The position numbers and the translations under genes were made by a program. The notes beneath the pieces are model-generated. The model made no database searches. It had not been told where the DNA came from and saw only the letters and a list, made by a program, of their open reading frames with translations. From JBCBTD01 sp039818825 (lineage in GTDB: Bacteria > Pseudomonadota > Alphaproteobacteria > Geminicoccales > Geminicoccaceae), in assembly GCA_039818825.1 (NCBI GenBank), contig JBCBTD010000049.1:1-29410 (forward strand): a stretch of 29,410 nt of DNA, given 5' to 3'. Below are positions 1 to 8,128 of the stretch, piece after piece; within the stretch, counting starts at the first letter, position 1; each line of letters starts with the position of its first letter.

Positions 1-1
1 G

Positions 2-151
2 TTTGTGTCGGTCTTTGAATATTCGCTGCTGGTCTTTGTGGCGGTGTGGGCCTGGGTCCTGCGGGGCGAAACCGTCGACACCTGGGCGATGCTGGGGATC
101 GGCCTGATCATCGGGTCGGGCTGCGCCATCCCCCTGCGCCGCGGGCGCGAC
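2..151 (+). CDS. EamA/DMT-family transporter, C-terminal fragment
   Basis: The reading frame entering from the left edge gives about 50 residues resembling the last two membrane helices of drug/metabolite transporters: an FEYSLLVFVAVWAWVL helix, a short GETVDTW loop, then the LGIGLIIGSG helix and a basic tail (LRRGR). This layout (helix, GE-x-D loop, GxxLIxGSG helix) is characteristic of EamA inner-membrane permeases; the substrate cannot be told. The frame then runs without a stop into DNA that encodes a dihydroorotase-like protein on the other strand, so the natural stop codon is missing. The gene is cut at the left by the window edge and at the right by a junction near position 150. Confidence 0.6.
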
Positions 152-158
152 GCGCCCG
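142..158. repeat. 17-nt palindrome at the junction of two broken genes
   Basis: CGGGCGCGACGCGCCCG is a perfect inverted repeat with 8-nt arms and a single central A at position 150. It sits exactly where recognisable transporter sequence (+) and dihydroorotase-like sequence (-) both stop. GC-rich palindromes arise by chance in this DNA, but the coincidence with the breakpoint is notable. Confidence 0.6.
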
Positions 159-509
159 GCGGGCCACGTACTCGACCATCGCCGGGTCGTCGATCACCGG
201 GTCGGTGTCGGGCAAGAGGCCGACGGAGGTGACGCCGCCGGCGAGCGCTGCGGCCGAGCCGCTCTCGTAGGTTTCCTTCTGCTCCTCGCCCGGCTCGCCG
301 AAGCGAACCCGCATGTCGACCAGCCCCGGGATCAACGCCTGGCCGCCGGCGTCGACGACCAGCTCGTGGGGTGAGGGCGGCGTCGTCGTCACCCGCGGTC
401 CGATCGCCACCACGACGCCGTCCTCGATCCGGACGCCGCCGGGCGCGTCCAGCCCACTCGCCGGGTCGAGCAGGCGGGCGTTCTGGACGACGGTGACGTA
501 GCGGCTCAC
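150..509 (-). CDS. pyrC: Inactive-type dihydroorotase (PyrC'/PyrX-like), N-terminal part only
   Basis: The first 120 or so residues of an amidohydrolase-fold dihydroorotase are present: VQNARLLDPASG, the ALIPGLVD core strand, GEPGEEQKET, AALAGGVTS and the PDTDPVIDDPAMVEYV segment. In active enzymes the metal site begins D-x-H-x-H-x-R; here the positions are D65-M-R67-V-R69-F-G71, so both histidines are replaced by arginine. This matches the non-catalytic dihydroorotase-like partners that assemble with aspartate carbamoyltransferase, and such versions next to pyrB are common in alphaproteobacteria. A GTG start at 509 overlaps the pyrB stop in a GTGA, implying translational coupling. The remaining 300 or so residues are absent because the frame runs into transporter sequence at about 150. 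Confidence 0.8.
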
Positions 510-1477
510 GACGCGCTGCCGTTGCGTGCGGCTGCGCGCTCGCGGGTGAGCAGGTCCAAAACTGCCATCCGCACGGCCACGCCCAGTTCGACCTGCTCGA
601 GCACCGCGCTCCGCTCGATGTCGTCGGCGAGCGTGCCGTCGATCTCGACGCCACGGTTCATCGGCCCCGGATGCATCACCAGGGCGTCGGCATTGGCGCG
701 AGCGAGCTTGTCGCGGGTCAGGCCGAACAGATGAAAGTACTCGCGGACGCTCGGAAAGAACGCCCCTTCCATCCGCTCCAACTGCAGCCGCAGCATCATC
801 ACGATGTCGCAACCGTCGAGGCCGGCGGCCATGTCGTGGAACACGTCGCAGCCGTAGAGCTCGACGGCGGCTGGCAACAAGGTCGGTGGGGCAACCACCC
901 GGACGCGGGCGCCCATGGCGGTGAGGAGCAGCAGGTTGGATCGGGCGACGCGCGAATGGAGCACGTCGCCGCAGATCGCCACGGTGAGCCCGGCCAGTCG
1001 GTTCTTGCGGCGGCGGATGGTCAGGGCGTCGAGCAGCGCCTGGGTCGGGTGTTCGTGCTGCCCGTCGCCGGCGTTGACCACCGCGCAGTTGACGTGTCGT
1101 GCCAAGAGCGCAACGGCACCCGAATCCTGGTGGCGCACCACCAGGACGTCCGGATGCATCGCGTTCAAGGTCATCGCCGTGTCGATCAGCGTCTCGCCCT
1201 TCTTCATGGCCGACGAGCGCATCGCCATGTTGACGACGTCGGCGCTCAAGCGCTTGCCGGCGAGCTCGAAGCTGGTCTGAGTGCGGGTCGAGGGTTCGAA
1301 GAACAGGTTGATTTGGGTCAGCCCGCGCAAGGTGTCGCGCTTCTTGTCAGGCTGCCGGTTCACGTCGACGTAGCCGTCGGCGACGTCGAGCAGGTCGGCG
1401 ATCTCCCAAGGCTTCAGACCGGCGATCCCGAGCAGGTGCCGTTGGTCGAAACGCAGGTCCGGGGCGCTGGCCGTCAT
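506..1477 (-). CDS. pyrB: Aspartate carbamoyltransferase catalytic chain
   Basis: This enzyme condenses carbamoyl phosphate and L-aspartate to N-carbamoyl-aspartate, the committed step of cytosolic pyrimidine synthesis. The 323-residue protein has the normal family length. The carbamoyl-phosphate loop is FFEPSTRTQTSFE (about 59-71), followed by the SSAMKKGET loop (88-96), HPTQALLD (143-150) and the late MHPGPMNRGVEI segment. The ATG at 1477 is chosen because homology starts a few residues later and the open frame upstream is not protein-like. It lies 32 nt after the FGGY-like gene, and its stop codon overlaps the GTG start of pyrC'. No pyrI regulatory chain is visible, so it probably works with the dihydroorotase-like partner. 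Confidence 0.97.
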   Translation of the reverse strand: MTASAPDLRFDQRHLLGIAGLKPWEIADLLDVADGYVDVNRQPDKKRDTLRGLTQINLFFEPSTRTQTSFELAGKRLSADVVNMAMRSSAMKKGETLIDTAMTLNAMHPDVLVVRHQDSGAVALLARHVNCAVVNAGDGQHEHPTQALLDALTIRRRKNRLAGLTVAICGDVLHSRVARSNLLLLTAMGARVRVVAPPTLLPAAVELYGCDVFHDMAAGLDGCDIVMMLRLQLERMEGAFFPSVREYFHLFGLTRDKLARANADALVMHPGPMNRGVEIDGTLADDIERSAVLEQVELGVAVRMAVLDLLTRERAAARNGSAS

Positions 1478-1509
1478 GGGCCGGACTATGGCGACGTGCC
1501 GCGGTTGCT

Positions 1510-2670
1510 TCAATCGTCGGTCGCGTTCGGCGGCACGACGCGGGTGAGGTCGAGCCGCGGCGGCCGCCGCCGGCCGCGCCATCCGGCAAGGATCGACGCA
1601 CCGATGGCGAAGCCCGTTTCCGCCGGCGTCGTGAACACCGCCTGGCCGTGGGCGGCGCGGTGGGTCGCGAGTTGGGGCCAGATCGACTCGTCGGCTGCCG
1701 GTCCGGCCTCGACCACCACCGCCCCGCGGGCGCCTGTTTGCGTCAGGGCGCAATCGATGGCTCGCGCCACGCTCGCGCTCGCGTCCACCAGCGTTCGGCG
1801 GGCGAGCGGGCGGCCATCCAGGCCGGAGATCAACTGCGTCGCCGCGTCGATCGGCGGCTCGCGCGACGGCGCCACGACGTCCAGCAACTGCGGCCCGTCG
1901 TCGTCGACGATGATCGTGGCCGTTTCCAGCCCGGCGGCGAGAAAGCGGCCATGGGCTGCCGCCTGGTCGTCGGCGCCGACCAGCACTGGCGTCGCCGCCG
2001 AAAGCCCGGTGAACTCGGCGACCGGGCCGGCGAGCCGGCCGAGCGGTTCCTGAGGCTGGCGGAGCGGCGGCAGGCGTGTCTGAAGCTCGAGGTCGCGGAC
2101 GAGGGCCGAGACCCGGCGGCCGCGGGGTTCCACCAGATGGCTGGCGCGGCCGAGGCTCGAAAGGTCGGCGGCGGCGCCGCCCCCGGTGAGGCGCCAACCC
2201 CAGTACTGCGCGTGGGGCAGCACGTAACGTGCGCGGTCGAGCAGCGGGGCGAAGCGGGAGACCTGCCAGAACAGTTGCAGGCCGAGTGTCGAACAGGCCG
2301 GACCGAGCTGTGCGCCAACCCTGGTCGGGTCCGGGGCCAAGTCGAGGTAGGCCTCGACCACGTCCGGCGGCGGGGTCGCCACCGGGTCCATCAGCGGTAG
2401 GAGCAAGTCCCGGCCGTCGACCAGCGCTGCAGTCCGGCCGTGAGCGGTCGGGACGATGGCATCGATCGCGAAGGTCTCGCCGAAGTCGGCTAGCGCCGCC
2501 AGTAGCCAGCGCCAGACGTGGTCGACGTCCATCCGCGGATAGGGGCCGTCGGGGCAGGGCGGGTTCGGCGCCGTGCGGGTCGTCAGCACGTCGTGATCCG
2601 GGCCGACGGCCACCAGATCGAGGCGCCGATGGCCAACACGCAGGGCAGCCGTCGCGCGCGGCCGCGCCAC
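1510..2670 (-). CDS. FGGY carbohydrate kinase-like protein, catalytic motifs degenerate
   Basis: The 386-residue protein follows the fold order of a FGGY sugar kinase subgroup: N-terminal strand (8-22), the PNPPCPDGPYPRMDVDHVW region (36-53), IDAIVPTAHGRTAALVDG (69-86), LGLQLFWQ (129-136), the HAQYWGWRLTG segment (153-163), SSLG (171-174) and a late GARGAVVVEAGP (313-324). However, the first phosphate motif, normally like DxGKTNxK, reads RVGHRRLD (11-18), the STGTW-like second phosphate motif reads VDDDGPQLL (255-263), and the region after it is shortened. The putative catalytic aspartate survives in GADDQ (232-236). It may be a pseudokinase or bind another ligand; no substrate is proposed. 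The GTG start at 2670 lies 4 nt past the upstream stop, so it is co-transcribed with threonine dehydratase and pyrB. Confidence 0.7.
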   Translation of the reverse strand: MARPRATAALRVGHRRLDLVAVGPDHDVLTTRTAPNPPCPDGPYPRMDVDHVWRWLLAALADFGETFAIDAIVPTAHGRTAALVDGRDLLLPLMDPVATPPPDVVEAYLDLAPDPTRVGAQLGPACSTLGLQLFWQVSRFAPLLDRARYVLPHAQYWGWRLTGGGAAADLSSLGRASHLVEPRGRRVSALVRDLELQTRLPPLRQPQEPLGRLAGPVAEFTGLSAATPVLVGADDQAAAHGRFLAAGLETATIIVDDDGPQLLDVVAPSREPPIDAATQLISGLDGRPLARRTLVDASASVARAIDCALTQTGARGAVVVEAGPAADESIWPQLATHRAAHGQAVFTTPAETGFAIGASILAGWRGRRRPPRLDLTRVVPPNATDD

Positions 2671-2674
2671 GACC

Positions 2675-3913
2675 TCAGCCGCCGCCGGGCGCGAGGCGTT
2701 TGACCGTCAGGCCGTGCGCTTCCAGCCCTTGCAAGAGCCGCGTGGCGTGCTGCGCGTCTTTGGTTTCGACGGTCAGCGCCAGCTCCGTGGCTTTGACGGA
2801 CAGGCTGGTGAACTCGCGCTGATGAGTGACGTCGACGATGTTGGCGCCGAGGTCGGCGACCAACGTGGCGGTGCGGGCGAGATTGCCGGGCAGATCGGGG
2901 ACGGCGACGACGAGGCGAACCAGGCGCGAGCTGGTGACCAGACCCCGCAGGATCACGGCCGAGAGCAGCCGCGGGTCGATGTTGCCGCCGCAGAGGACGA
3001 GGCCCACGACCAACCCGCGGAATCGCTCTTGGACCTTGGCGACCGCAGCGAGACCGGCGGCACCCGCGCCTTCGGTGACCGTCTTCTCGATCTCCAGCAA
3101 CTGCAGGATCGCCGCCTCGAGGTCCGCTTCGTCGACCAGCACGACGTCTTCGACGAATCGCTCGATGAGCGGCAGGGTCAGGGTGCCGGGTGTTTTGACG
3201 GCGATGCCGTCGGCGATCGTCGAGCCGCCTGCGGCGAGCGGCAAGTCGTCTCGGCGACTCTGAATCGACGCGTAGCGCGTGGCCTGGACACCGATGATGC
3301 GCAATGACGGCTTGAGCGCTTTGGCGGCTACGGCGATGCCGCCGATCAGCCCGCCGCCGCCGATCGGGACGACCAGGACATCGAGCGACGGCACCTGTTC
3401 GAGCATCTCCAGCCCGACCGTTCCCTGGCCAGCGATCACCCGGGCGTCGTCGAAGGGATGGACCAGGGTCAGTCCGTCTTGCGTTACTCGTTCGCGGGCG
3501 TGGGTCATGCCGTCGTCGACGGTCTCGCCGTCCAAGACCACCCGGGCGCCGAGTCGCTCCGTATTGGCGATCTTCACGAACGGCGTGTTGCGCGGCATGA
3601 CGATGGTGGCGGCAATGCCGAGGCTGCGGGCGAAGTGGGCGACGGCTTGGGCATGGTTGCCGGCGGAAGCGGCGATCACGCCGCGGCGGCTCGCCTGGTC
3701 GTCGAGCTGCAGCAGGCAGTTGCACGCACCCCGGTCTTTGAACGCGGCGGTGTACTGCAGGTTCTCGAACTTCAGTGCCAGACGGCAGCCGTAGATCTCG
3801 GACAAGGTGTCGGAAACGACGCAAGGCGTGCGCGACACCCGGCCGGCAATGCGGGTAGCGGCAGCCCGAATGTCGTCGAAGTCGACCGCCAGCGTGCCGC
3901 CGGCGTCGGTCAC
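2675..3913 (-). CDS. ilvA: Threonine ammonia-lyase (threonine dehydratase), PLP-dependent with C-terminal ACT domain
   Basis: It converts threonine to 2-oxobutanoate and ammonia, feeding isoleucine synthesis or threonine breakdown. The 412-residue protein has the fold-type II PLP layout: the Schiff-base lysine is K59 in AAFKDRGA, the substrate loop is SAGNHAQ (83-89) and the phosphate-binding glycine loop is GGGG (185-188). A C-terminal ACT-like domain from about residue 333 (VRLVVAVPDLPGN, then DLGANIVDVTHQR) suggests amino-acid control. This 400-residue single-ACT form is shared by tdcB-like and short ilvA enzymes, so biosynthetic versus catabolic use is open. The GTG start at 3913 overlaps the argC stop in a GTGA, and the next gene begins 4 nt after its stop. 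Confidence 0.92.
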   Translation of the reverse strand: MTDAGGTLAVDFDDIRAAATRIAGRVSRTPCVVSDTLSEIYGCRLALKFENLQYTAAFKDRGACNCLLQLDDQASRRGVIAASAGNHAQAVAHFARSLGIAATIVMPRNTPFVKIANTERLGARVVLDGETVDDGMTHARERVTQDGLTLVHPFDDARVIAGQGTVGLEMLEQVPSLDVLVVPIGGGGLIGGIAVAAKALKPSLRIIGVQATRYASIQSRRDDLPLAAGGSTIADGIAVKTPGTLTLPLIERFVEDVVLVDEADLEAAILQLLEIEKTVTEGAGAAGLAAVAKVQERFRGLVVGLVLCGGNIDPRLLSAVILRGLVTSSRLVRLVVAVPDLPGNLARTATLVADLGANIVDVTHQREFTSLSVKATELALTVETKDAQHATRLLQGLEAHGLTVKRLAPGGG

Positions 3914-4953
3914 GGAAAGAGTGCCGCGCCGGTCAGGCCAGAGGTCTCGGGGAAACCGAGCATCAGGTTCAGGTTCTGCAGCGCCTGGCCCGAGGCCCCC
4001 TTCACCAGATTGTCGATGACGGCGACGATGATGGCGTGGCCCGGAAGCGCGTCTTCGTGGACCGAGATCAGGCAGCGGTTGGTGCCGCGCACCTCCCGGG
4101 TCGACGGCGGCCGCGTCGACGGGCGGATGAAGACGAACGGCTCGTCGGCATAGGTCTCTTCGAGCAGCTCGTGCAGATCGCCGACGCTGGCGCCGGCACC
4201 GAGCCGGACGTAGATGGTCGAAAGGATGCCTCGGTTCATCGGCACGAGGTGCGGCGTGAACCGGATGTGTACGGCCTCGCCAGCGGCGGCGCTGAGGCCC
4301 TGCTCGATCTCCGGCAGGTGGCGATGCGTGCCGATGGCGTAGGCGTGGAAGCCGTCGGCCACCTCGCTGAAGATCAAGCTTTCCTTCGCCGAGCGTCCAG
4401 CACCGGTGGCCCCCGACTTGGCGTCGATGACGATGCCGTCGTCGGCGATCGCTTGGGCCTCCAAGAGCGGCCGCAGCGCGAGCTGGCAGCCGGTCGGGTA
4501 GCATCCCGGATTGGCCACCAGTCGGGTGCCGCGGACCTCGTCGCGAGCGAGTTCGGTGAGGCCGTAGACCGCGATCTCCTGAAGTTCCGGTGCCGCGTGA
4601 GGAGCGCCGTAGACGCGGGCGTAGAGGGCCGGGTCGCGGAGGCGGAAGTCGGCTGAGATGTCGACGATCTTCAAATGTGTCGGGAGCGCGGCGAGCACGG
4701 CCTGCGTCGTGCCGTGCGGCAGGCAGCAGACGACGGCATCCACCTCGTCGAACGCGACGTCACCGATCTTGATGAGGTCCGGTAGGCCGGTGTCGCCAAG
4801 ATGCGGGAAGACCTCTCCGAGCGACTTGCCGGCTTGCCGGTCGGCGGTGAGGTAGCGGATCTCGGCCTGCGGATGCCCGAGCAACAGGCGCATGGTTTCG
4901 GCACCGGTGTAGCCGCTGGCTCCCAGAACTGCGATCCGCGCTTTCGCGGCCAT
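3910..4953 (-). CDS. argC: N-acetyl-gamma-glutamyl-phosphate reductase
   Basis: The third step of arginine synthesis: NADPH-dependent reduction of N-acetyl-glutamyl phosphate to the semialdehyde, in the cytosol. The 347 residues match the family. The nucleotide-binding start is IAVLGASGYTGAE (7-19), the catalytic cysteine is C151 in NPGCYPTG, and GATGAGRSAKES, THRHLPEIEQ and TPHLVPMNRGI are typical downstream blocks. The ATG at 4953 is preceded by an AAGGGA ribosome-binding site about 9 nt upstream. It is the first gene of the minus-strand operon and is divergent from purD across 116 nt that must hold both promoters. Confidence 0.97.
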   Translation of the reverse strand: MAAKARIAVLGASGYTGAETMRLLLGHPQAEIRYLTADRQAGKSLGEVFPHLGDTGLPDLIKIGDVAFDEVDAVVCCLPHGTTQAVLAALPTHLKIVDISADFRLRDPALYARVYGAPHAAPELQEIAVYGLTELARDEVRGTRLVANPGCYPTGCQLALRPLLEAQAIADDGIVIDAKSGATGAGRSAKESLIFSEVADGFHAYAIGTHRHLPEIEQGLSAAAGEAVHIRFTPHLVPMNRGILSTIYVRLGAGASVGDLHELLEETYADEPFVFIRPSTRPPSTREVRGTNRCLISVHEDALPGHAIIVAVIDNLVKGASGQALQNLNLMLGFPETSGLTGAALFP

Positions 4954-5069
4954 GGCCGTATCCCTTGGTAGTGCTGGCGGTGACGCTGGCGCAGGCGACC
5001 TTGGTGGCTTAATGCCGATCGTCGGCCGGATGCAAGGCCGGCTTGCCGCGATCGGGCCGGAGGAGCGGG
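4954..5069. promoter_or_regulatory. Divergent promoter region between argC and purD
   Basis: These 116 nt separate the start codons of two divergent operons and must carry both promoters. Ribosome-binding sequences are visible on each side (AAGGGA for argC, GGAGGAG at 5059-5065 for purD). I cannot pick a convincing -35/-10 pair, and there is no obvious riboswitch fold or strong operator palindrome. Confidence 0.5.
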
Positions 5070-6338
5070 ATGCGGGTGTTGGTCGTCGGTAGCGGTGGGC
5101 GCGAGCACGCCCTCGTCTGGGCACTCGAGGCATCGCCGCTGGTCGACGAGCTGCATGCCGCGCCGGGCAATCCCGGGATCGCACAACTGGCGAGTTGCTT
5201 GCCGATCGCGGCCACGGACGTCGACGCGCTGGTGCGTTGGTCACGAGACCACGCCATCGATCTGGTCGTCGTCGGTCCCGAGGCGCCGTTGGAACTCGGG
5301 CTGGTCGATGCGCTGGAAGCCGCCGGTGTACCAGCATTCGGCCCCAGCCAAGCGGCCGCGCGGCTCGAAACGTCCAAGGCTTTCGCCAAGGCGTTCTGCG
5401 CCCGCCACGGCATCCCTACTGCCGGCTTCGCCGTGTTCGAGGACGAGGCTCCGGCGCTCGACCATTTGGAGCGCGTCGGCGCGCCGATCGTGGTCAAGGC
5501 CGACGGGCTCGCCGCCGGCAAGGGCGTGGTGGTCGCCGAGGACCTGGCGACGGCGCAGGGCGCCGTCCGCTCGATGTTCGCCGGACAGTTCGGCGCCGCG
5601 GGCGCGCGGGTCGTCCTGGAGGCGTGTTTGGTCGGCGAGGAGGCGAGCCTCTTTGCGCTCTGCGATGGGACCCACGCGCTCGAGATCGGCACTGCCCAGG
5701 ACCACAAGCGGATCGGCGAGGGCGACACTGGGCCGAACACCGGCGGCATGGGCGCTTACAGCCCGGCGCCGCAGCTGACGCCCGCGCTGATCGAGCAGGT
5801 AATGGCCGAGATCGTGCGGCCGACCTTGGCCGGCATGGCCGCCGAGGGGTACCCCTTCAAGGGCTTTCTCTATTGCGGGCTGATGCTGACGGCCGACGGC
5901 CCACAGCTCATCGAGTACAACGTCCGCTTCGGCGATCCGGAATGCCAAGTGGTGTTGCCGCGGCTGAAGACCGACCTCGCGCAGCTTCTGCTGGGCGCCG
6001 TCGACGGCATGCTCCAGCACATGGACCTCCGCTGGCATCCCGAAGCCTGCTTGGGCGTGGTCCTGGCCAACGCCGGCTATCCCGAAGCGCCGGCGTCGGG
6101 TGACGTCATCCAGGGCTTGGACCGGGCCACCGCCGTCGAGGGCGCCATGGTGTTCCACGCTGGCACGAGCGGCGATGATGACGGTGTCGTCGCGAACGGC
6201 GGGCGCGTGCTCTGCGTCACCGCTACCGGCACCGACCTGCCGTCGGCCCGCGACCGCGCCTACGAAGCAGCTGCCAGAATTGCCTGGCCGAACCGCTATC
6301 TGCGGCGCGACATCGGCTGGCGGGTGTTGGGGCGCTAG
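5070..6338 (+). CDS. purD: Phosphoribosylamine-glycine ligase (GAR synthetase)
   Basis: The ATP-dependent ligation of glycine to phosphoribosylamine, second step of purine synthesis. The 422 residues match the usual length. The N-terminal fold has VVGSGGREHAL, APGNPGIA and VVVGPEAPL. The ATP-grasp core contains FAKAFCARHGIPTA, VVKADGLAAGKGVVVA, the DHKRIGEGDTGPNTGGMGAYSP loop and the metal-binding EYNVRFGDPECQ. A C-terminal domain with GVVLANAGYP closes the protein. The ATG at 5070 follows a strong GGAGGAG site; an in-frame upstream extension (5043) lacks homology. It is a single-gene unit, followed by a convergent transporter gene with a hairpin between them. Confidence 0.97.
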   Translation: MRVLVVGSGGREHALVWALEASPLVDELHAAPGNPGIAQLASCLPIAATDVDALVRWSRDHAIDLVVVGPEAPLELGLVDALEAAGVPAFGPSQAAARLETSKAFAKAFCARHGIPTAGFAVFEDEAPALDHLERVGAPIVVKADGLAAGKGVVVAEDLATAQGAVRSMFAGQFGAAGARVVLEACLVGEEASLFALCDGTHALEIGTAQDHKRIGEGDTGPNTGGMGAYSPAPQLTPALIEQVMAEIVRPTLAGMAAEGYPFKGFLYCGLMLTADGPQLIEYNVRFGDPECQVVLPRLKTDLAQLLLGAVDGMLQHMDLRWHPEACLGVVLANAGYPEAPASGDVIQGLDRATAVEGAMVFHAGTSGDDDGVVANGGRVLCVTATGTDLPSARDRAYEAAARIAWPNRYLRRDIGWRVLGR

Positions 6339-6476
6339 CGGTCTGGAAGCGGCGCGTCCGGAGTCTCGCCGGCGATCCTGGCGGTCGAACGACGTTCTTG
6401 TTCCGCGAGCATTGGTCGGCCACGTGTCGGAGCACGCCTACCACCGAAACCGCTTCTGAGGGTTCTCGGGCCTCGC

Positions 6477-6502
6477 TCGGCGACAGTCTCACTGGTCGCC
6501 GA
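6477..6502. terminator. Hairpin between convergent purD and MFS gene
   Basis: TCGGCGAC and GTCGCCGA form perfect 8-nt arms around a 10-nt loop, which can itself pair AGT with ACT. It lies 138 nt after the purD stop and 55 nt before the MFS stop on the other strand. No U-tract follows, so it is either a weak bidirectional terminator or an unrelated inverted repeat. Confidence 0.4.
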
Positions 6503-6557
6503 ACATCGGCCGCTATTCTGTCTAGGGAGAGGGCTCGTGTTGGGTGAGCGGACGGGG

Positions 6558-7685
6558 CTATCGCCGAACGGCTAGGCCGACTGCACCGGTGATCGCCAAT
6601 ACAGCGGCGATGGCCGCAAAGAGCGCGGCTTCGCCGATCACGGTCGTCGAGACGCCCAGCAGCGGTGGAATGAGCGCGTTACCAGCTAGCGCAGAAACCA
6701 CGATGCGAGCATCGCCACCCGGCGCGTCTTCCAAGAGGCGGGACAGCCAACCGAAGGCGTTCGGGAACACCACACCGACGATCCCCATTGCCGCGAACCA
6801 GGTGGTAGCATTCTGGGCTGTGGCCGCCAACGCGCAGCAACACACCAAAGCGAGAAGCGCAGACAGCGCCAGCGTCCGATAGGTCAGGAAGCTGGCGACG
6901 AGTACGGCGACGAGCCGCGCGACCAAGAAGACGACGAAGAACCACGATACCGCCGTCGCTGCTTCCAAGGCATCCGAGCCGCGAGCGATCAGGATGGTCG
7001 GCCCCCAACCAATGATTGCAGCCTCCGCGCCAACGGCGAAAAACATGAAGGCCATCGGCATGATGGATCGCTTCGCGCCAGCGCGTGACGTCGTTGCTGA
7101 TGCTCCGGCCGCGGCAACATGATCGGAGCGGTCGTCGACGACCAGAGCCATCGGCACAACGAAAAACGCCAGTATAGCCAGTGCTCCGAAAGCAAAAGAT
7201 GGCGAGCCGCCGGAGTAAACGAAGACAATGGGTGCAAAGATCGCGCCGATGCCGTACACTGCGTTGAGCAGATTGACCATCGAAGCTGAGCTATTGCCAA
7301 AGGATCGGGCAAACAAACCATTGAATCCAACGGTGAGCAGGCCGAAGCCAATGCCAATGGAAAACGCACCGATCAAAAGGAACGGCCACGCAAGATCTCC
7401 TGCGATCAACAAGGCTCCCAGGCCGATCATCATCAAGGCGAAGGCCGGCCGAAAGCGCATGCGGGCTTCGAGCCCCGGCATCAAACAAGCCGCTACTGCG
7501 ACGAACGCGCCTGTTCCGTGCGCGGCCAACACCAGACCTGCCGATGCACCATCAAGCGCGTAGCGATCTGAAAGTGCCGGCAACGACGGACCGTAGAGTG
7601 CGTTCGCCGCGCCGATGCCAACGAACGCCAGTAGGCCAGTTACGACCGCGGTGATTCCGAGCGTAGATTGGATGTCAGCTTTCAC
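6558..7685 (-). CDS. Major facilitator superfamily transporter, 12 membrane helices
   Basis: A 375-residue inner-membrane protein with about twelve hydrophobic segments in two bundles of six, split by a polar loop near residues 190-210. Helix 1 starts at about residue 10 (GITAVVTGLLAFVGIGAANALYG) and the protein ends LAVRR. The compact length and glycine-rich helices (GIGFGLLTVGFNGLF) fit MFS permeases of the small sugar/unknown-substrate type; there is no clear drug-antiporter motif. The GTG start at 7685 overlaps the stop of a short upstream frame in a GTGA and has no good ribosome-binding site of its own. GC is clearly below its neighbours (hand count about 51% over 7261-7380), suggesting separate origin. 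Confidence 0.8.
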   Translation of the reverse strand: MKADIQSTLGITAVVTGLLAFVGIGAANALYGPSLPALSDRYALDGASAGLVLAAHGTGAFVAVAACLMPGLEARMRFRPAFALMMIGLGALLIAGDLAWPFLLIGAFSIGIGFGLLTVGFNGLFARSFGNSSASMVNLLNAVYGIGAIFAPIVFVYSGGSPSFAFGALAILAFFVVPMALVVDDRSDHVAAAGASATTSRAGAKRSIMPMAFMFFAVGAEAAIIGWGPTILIARGSDALEAATAVSWFFVVFLVARLVAVLVASFLTYRTLALSALLALVCCCALAATAQNATTWFAAMGIVGVVFPNAFGWLSRLLEDAPGGDARIVVSALAGNALIPPLLGVSTTVIGEAALFAAIAAVLAITGAVGLAVRR

Positions 7686-7954
7686 GAAGATGGACCCGCC
7701 GAATCGAAGTAACCGACAGATGCGGTATCACGCCCGCCGCGCAGGAAATGGACTGGATGAGCTCGATCCATTCCTTTTACGTCGGCTTTGAGCTTGGCGC
7801 GAACCGCGCTGTCCCGCGGAAGATTGCTGCGGCCCAGGTCTTTGCTGACACCGGCGTGAACGACCGGCTTCGTGACGGCGTTCAGGATTCGCGCGGGCCG
7901 CTCGACGCTTGCCTCGGCCCGACCGAAATCGAAGTGCTTCGCTGGTTGCAGCAT
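7682..7954 (-). CDS. Unrecognised short ORF upstream of and overlapping the MFS gene
   Basis: An open frame whose stop (7682-7684) overlaps the MFS GTG start. From an internal ATG at 7954 it encodes 90 residues; the frame stays open back to 8116. The C-terminal half (RAHPVHFLRGGRDTASVGYFD) looks more protein-like than a random high-GC frame, and the stop/start overlap would give the MFS gene the translation initiation it otherwise lacks. I recognise no family. It could be the tail of a decayed gene. The interval up to bioY (about 7955-8128) shows nothing else beyond the bioY ribosome-binding site. Confidence 0.25.
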   Translation of the reverse strand: MLQPAKHFDFGRAEASVERPARILNAVTKPVVHAGVSKDLGRSNLPRDSAVRAKLKADVKGMDRAHPVHFLRGGRDTASVGYFDSAGPSS

Positions 7955-8128
7955 CGAAGAGCTTGGACGTCCAGTGCACCTGTTTGCCGCCTGGAATCCG
8001 ACGAGCCGAAACCCCACCGTCGGCCCCGGACGTTCGCTGAGAGGATCGACCTTAGGACCCAAGCGGCGGTTGTGTCGCATCCGGCATCGCCTATGATGTG
8101 CCACTTCCAGATCCACGAAGGTCGTTCC

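Noticed and set aside
671..2053. Long plus-strand open frame opposite pyrB and the FGGY-like gene
   Set aside because: It is antisense to clear homologues, has no domain-like pattern and reflects high GC.
7748..8128. In-frame N-terminal extension of BioY by 127 residues
   Set aside because: BioY proteins start close to the first membrane segment; the ATG at 8129 has a good ribosome-binding site and the extension is polar and unrelated.
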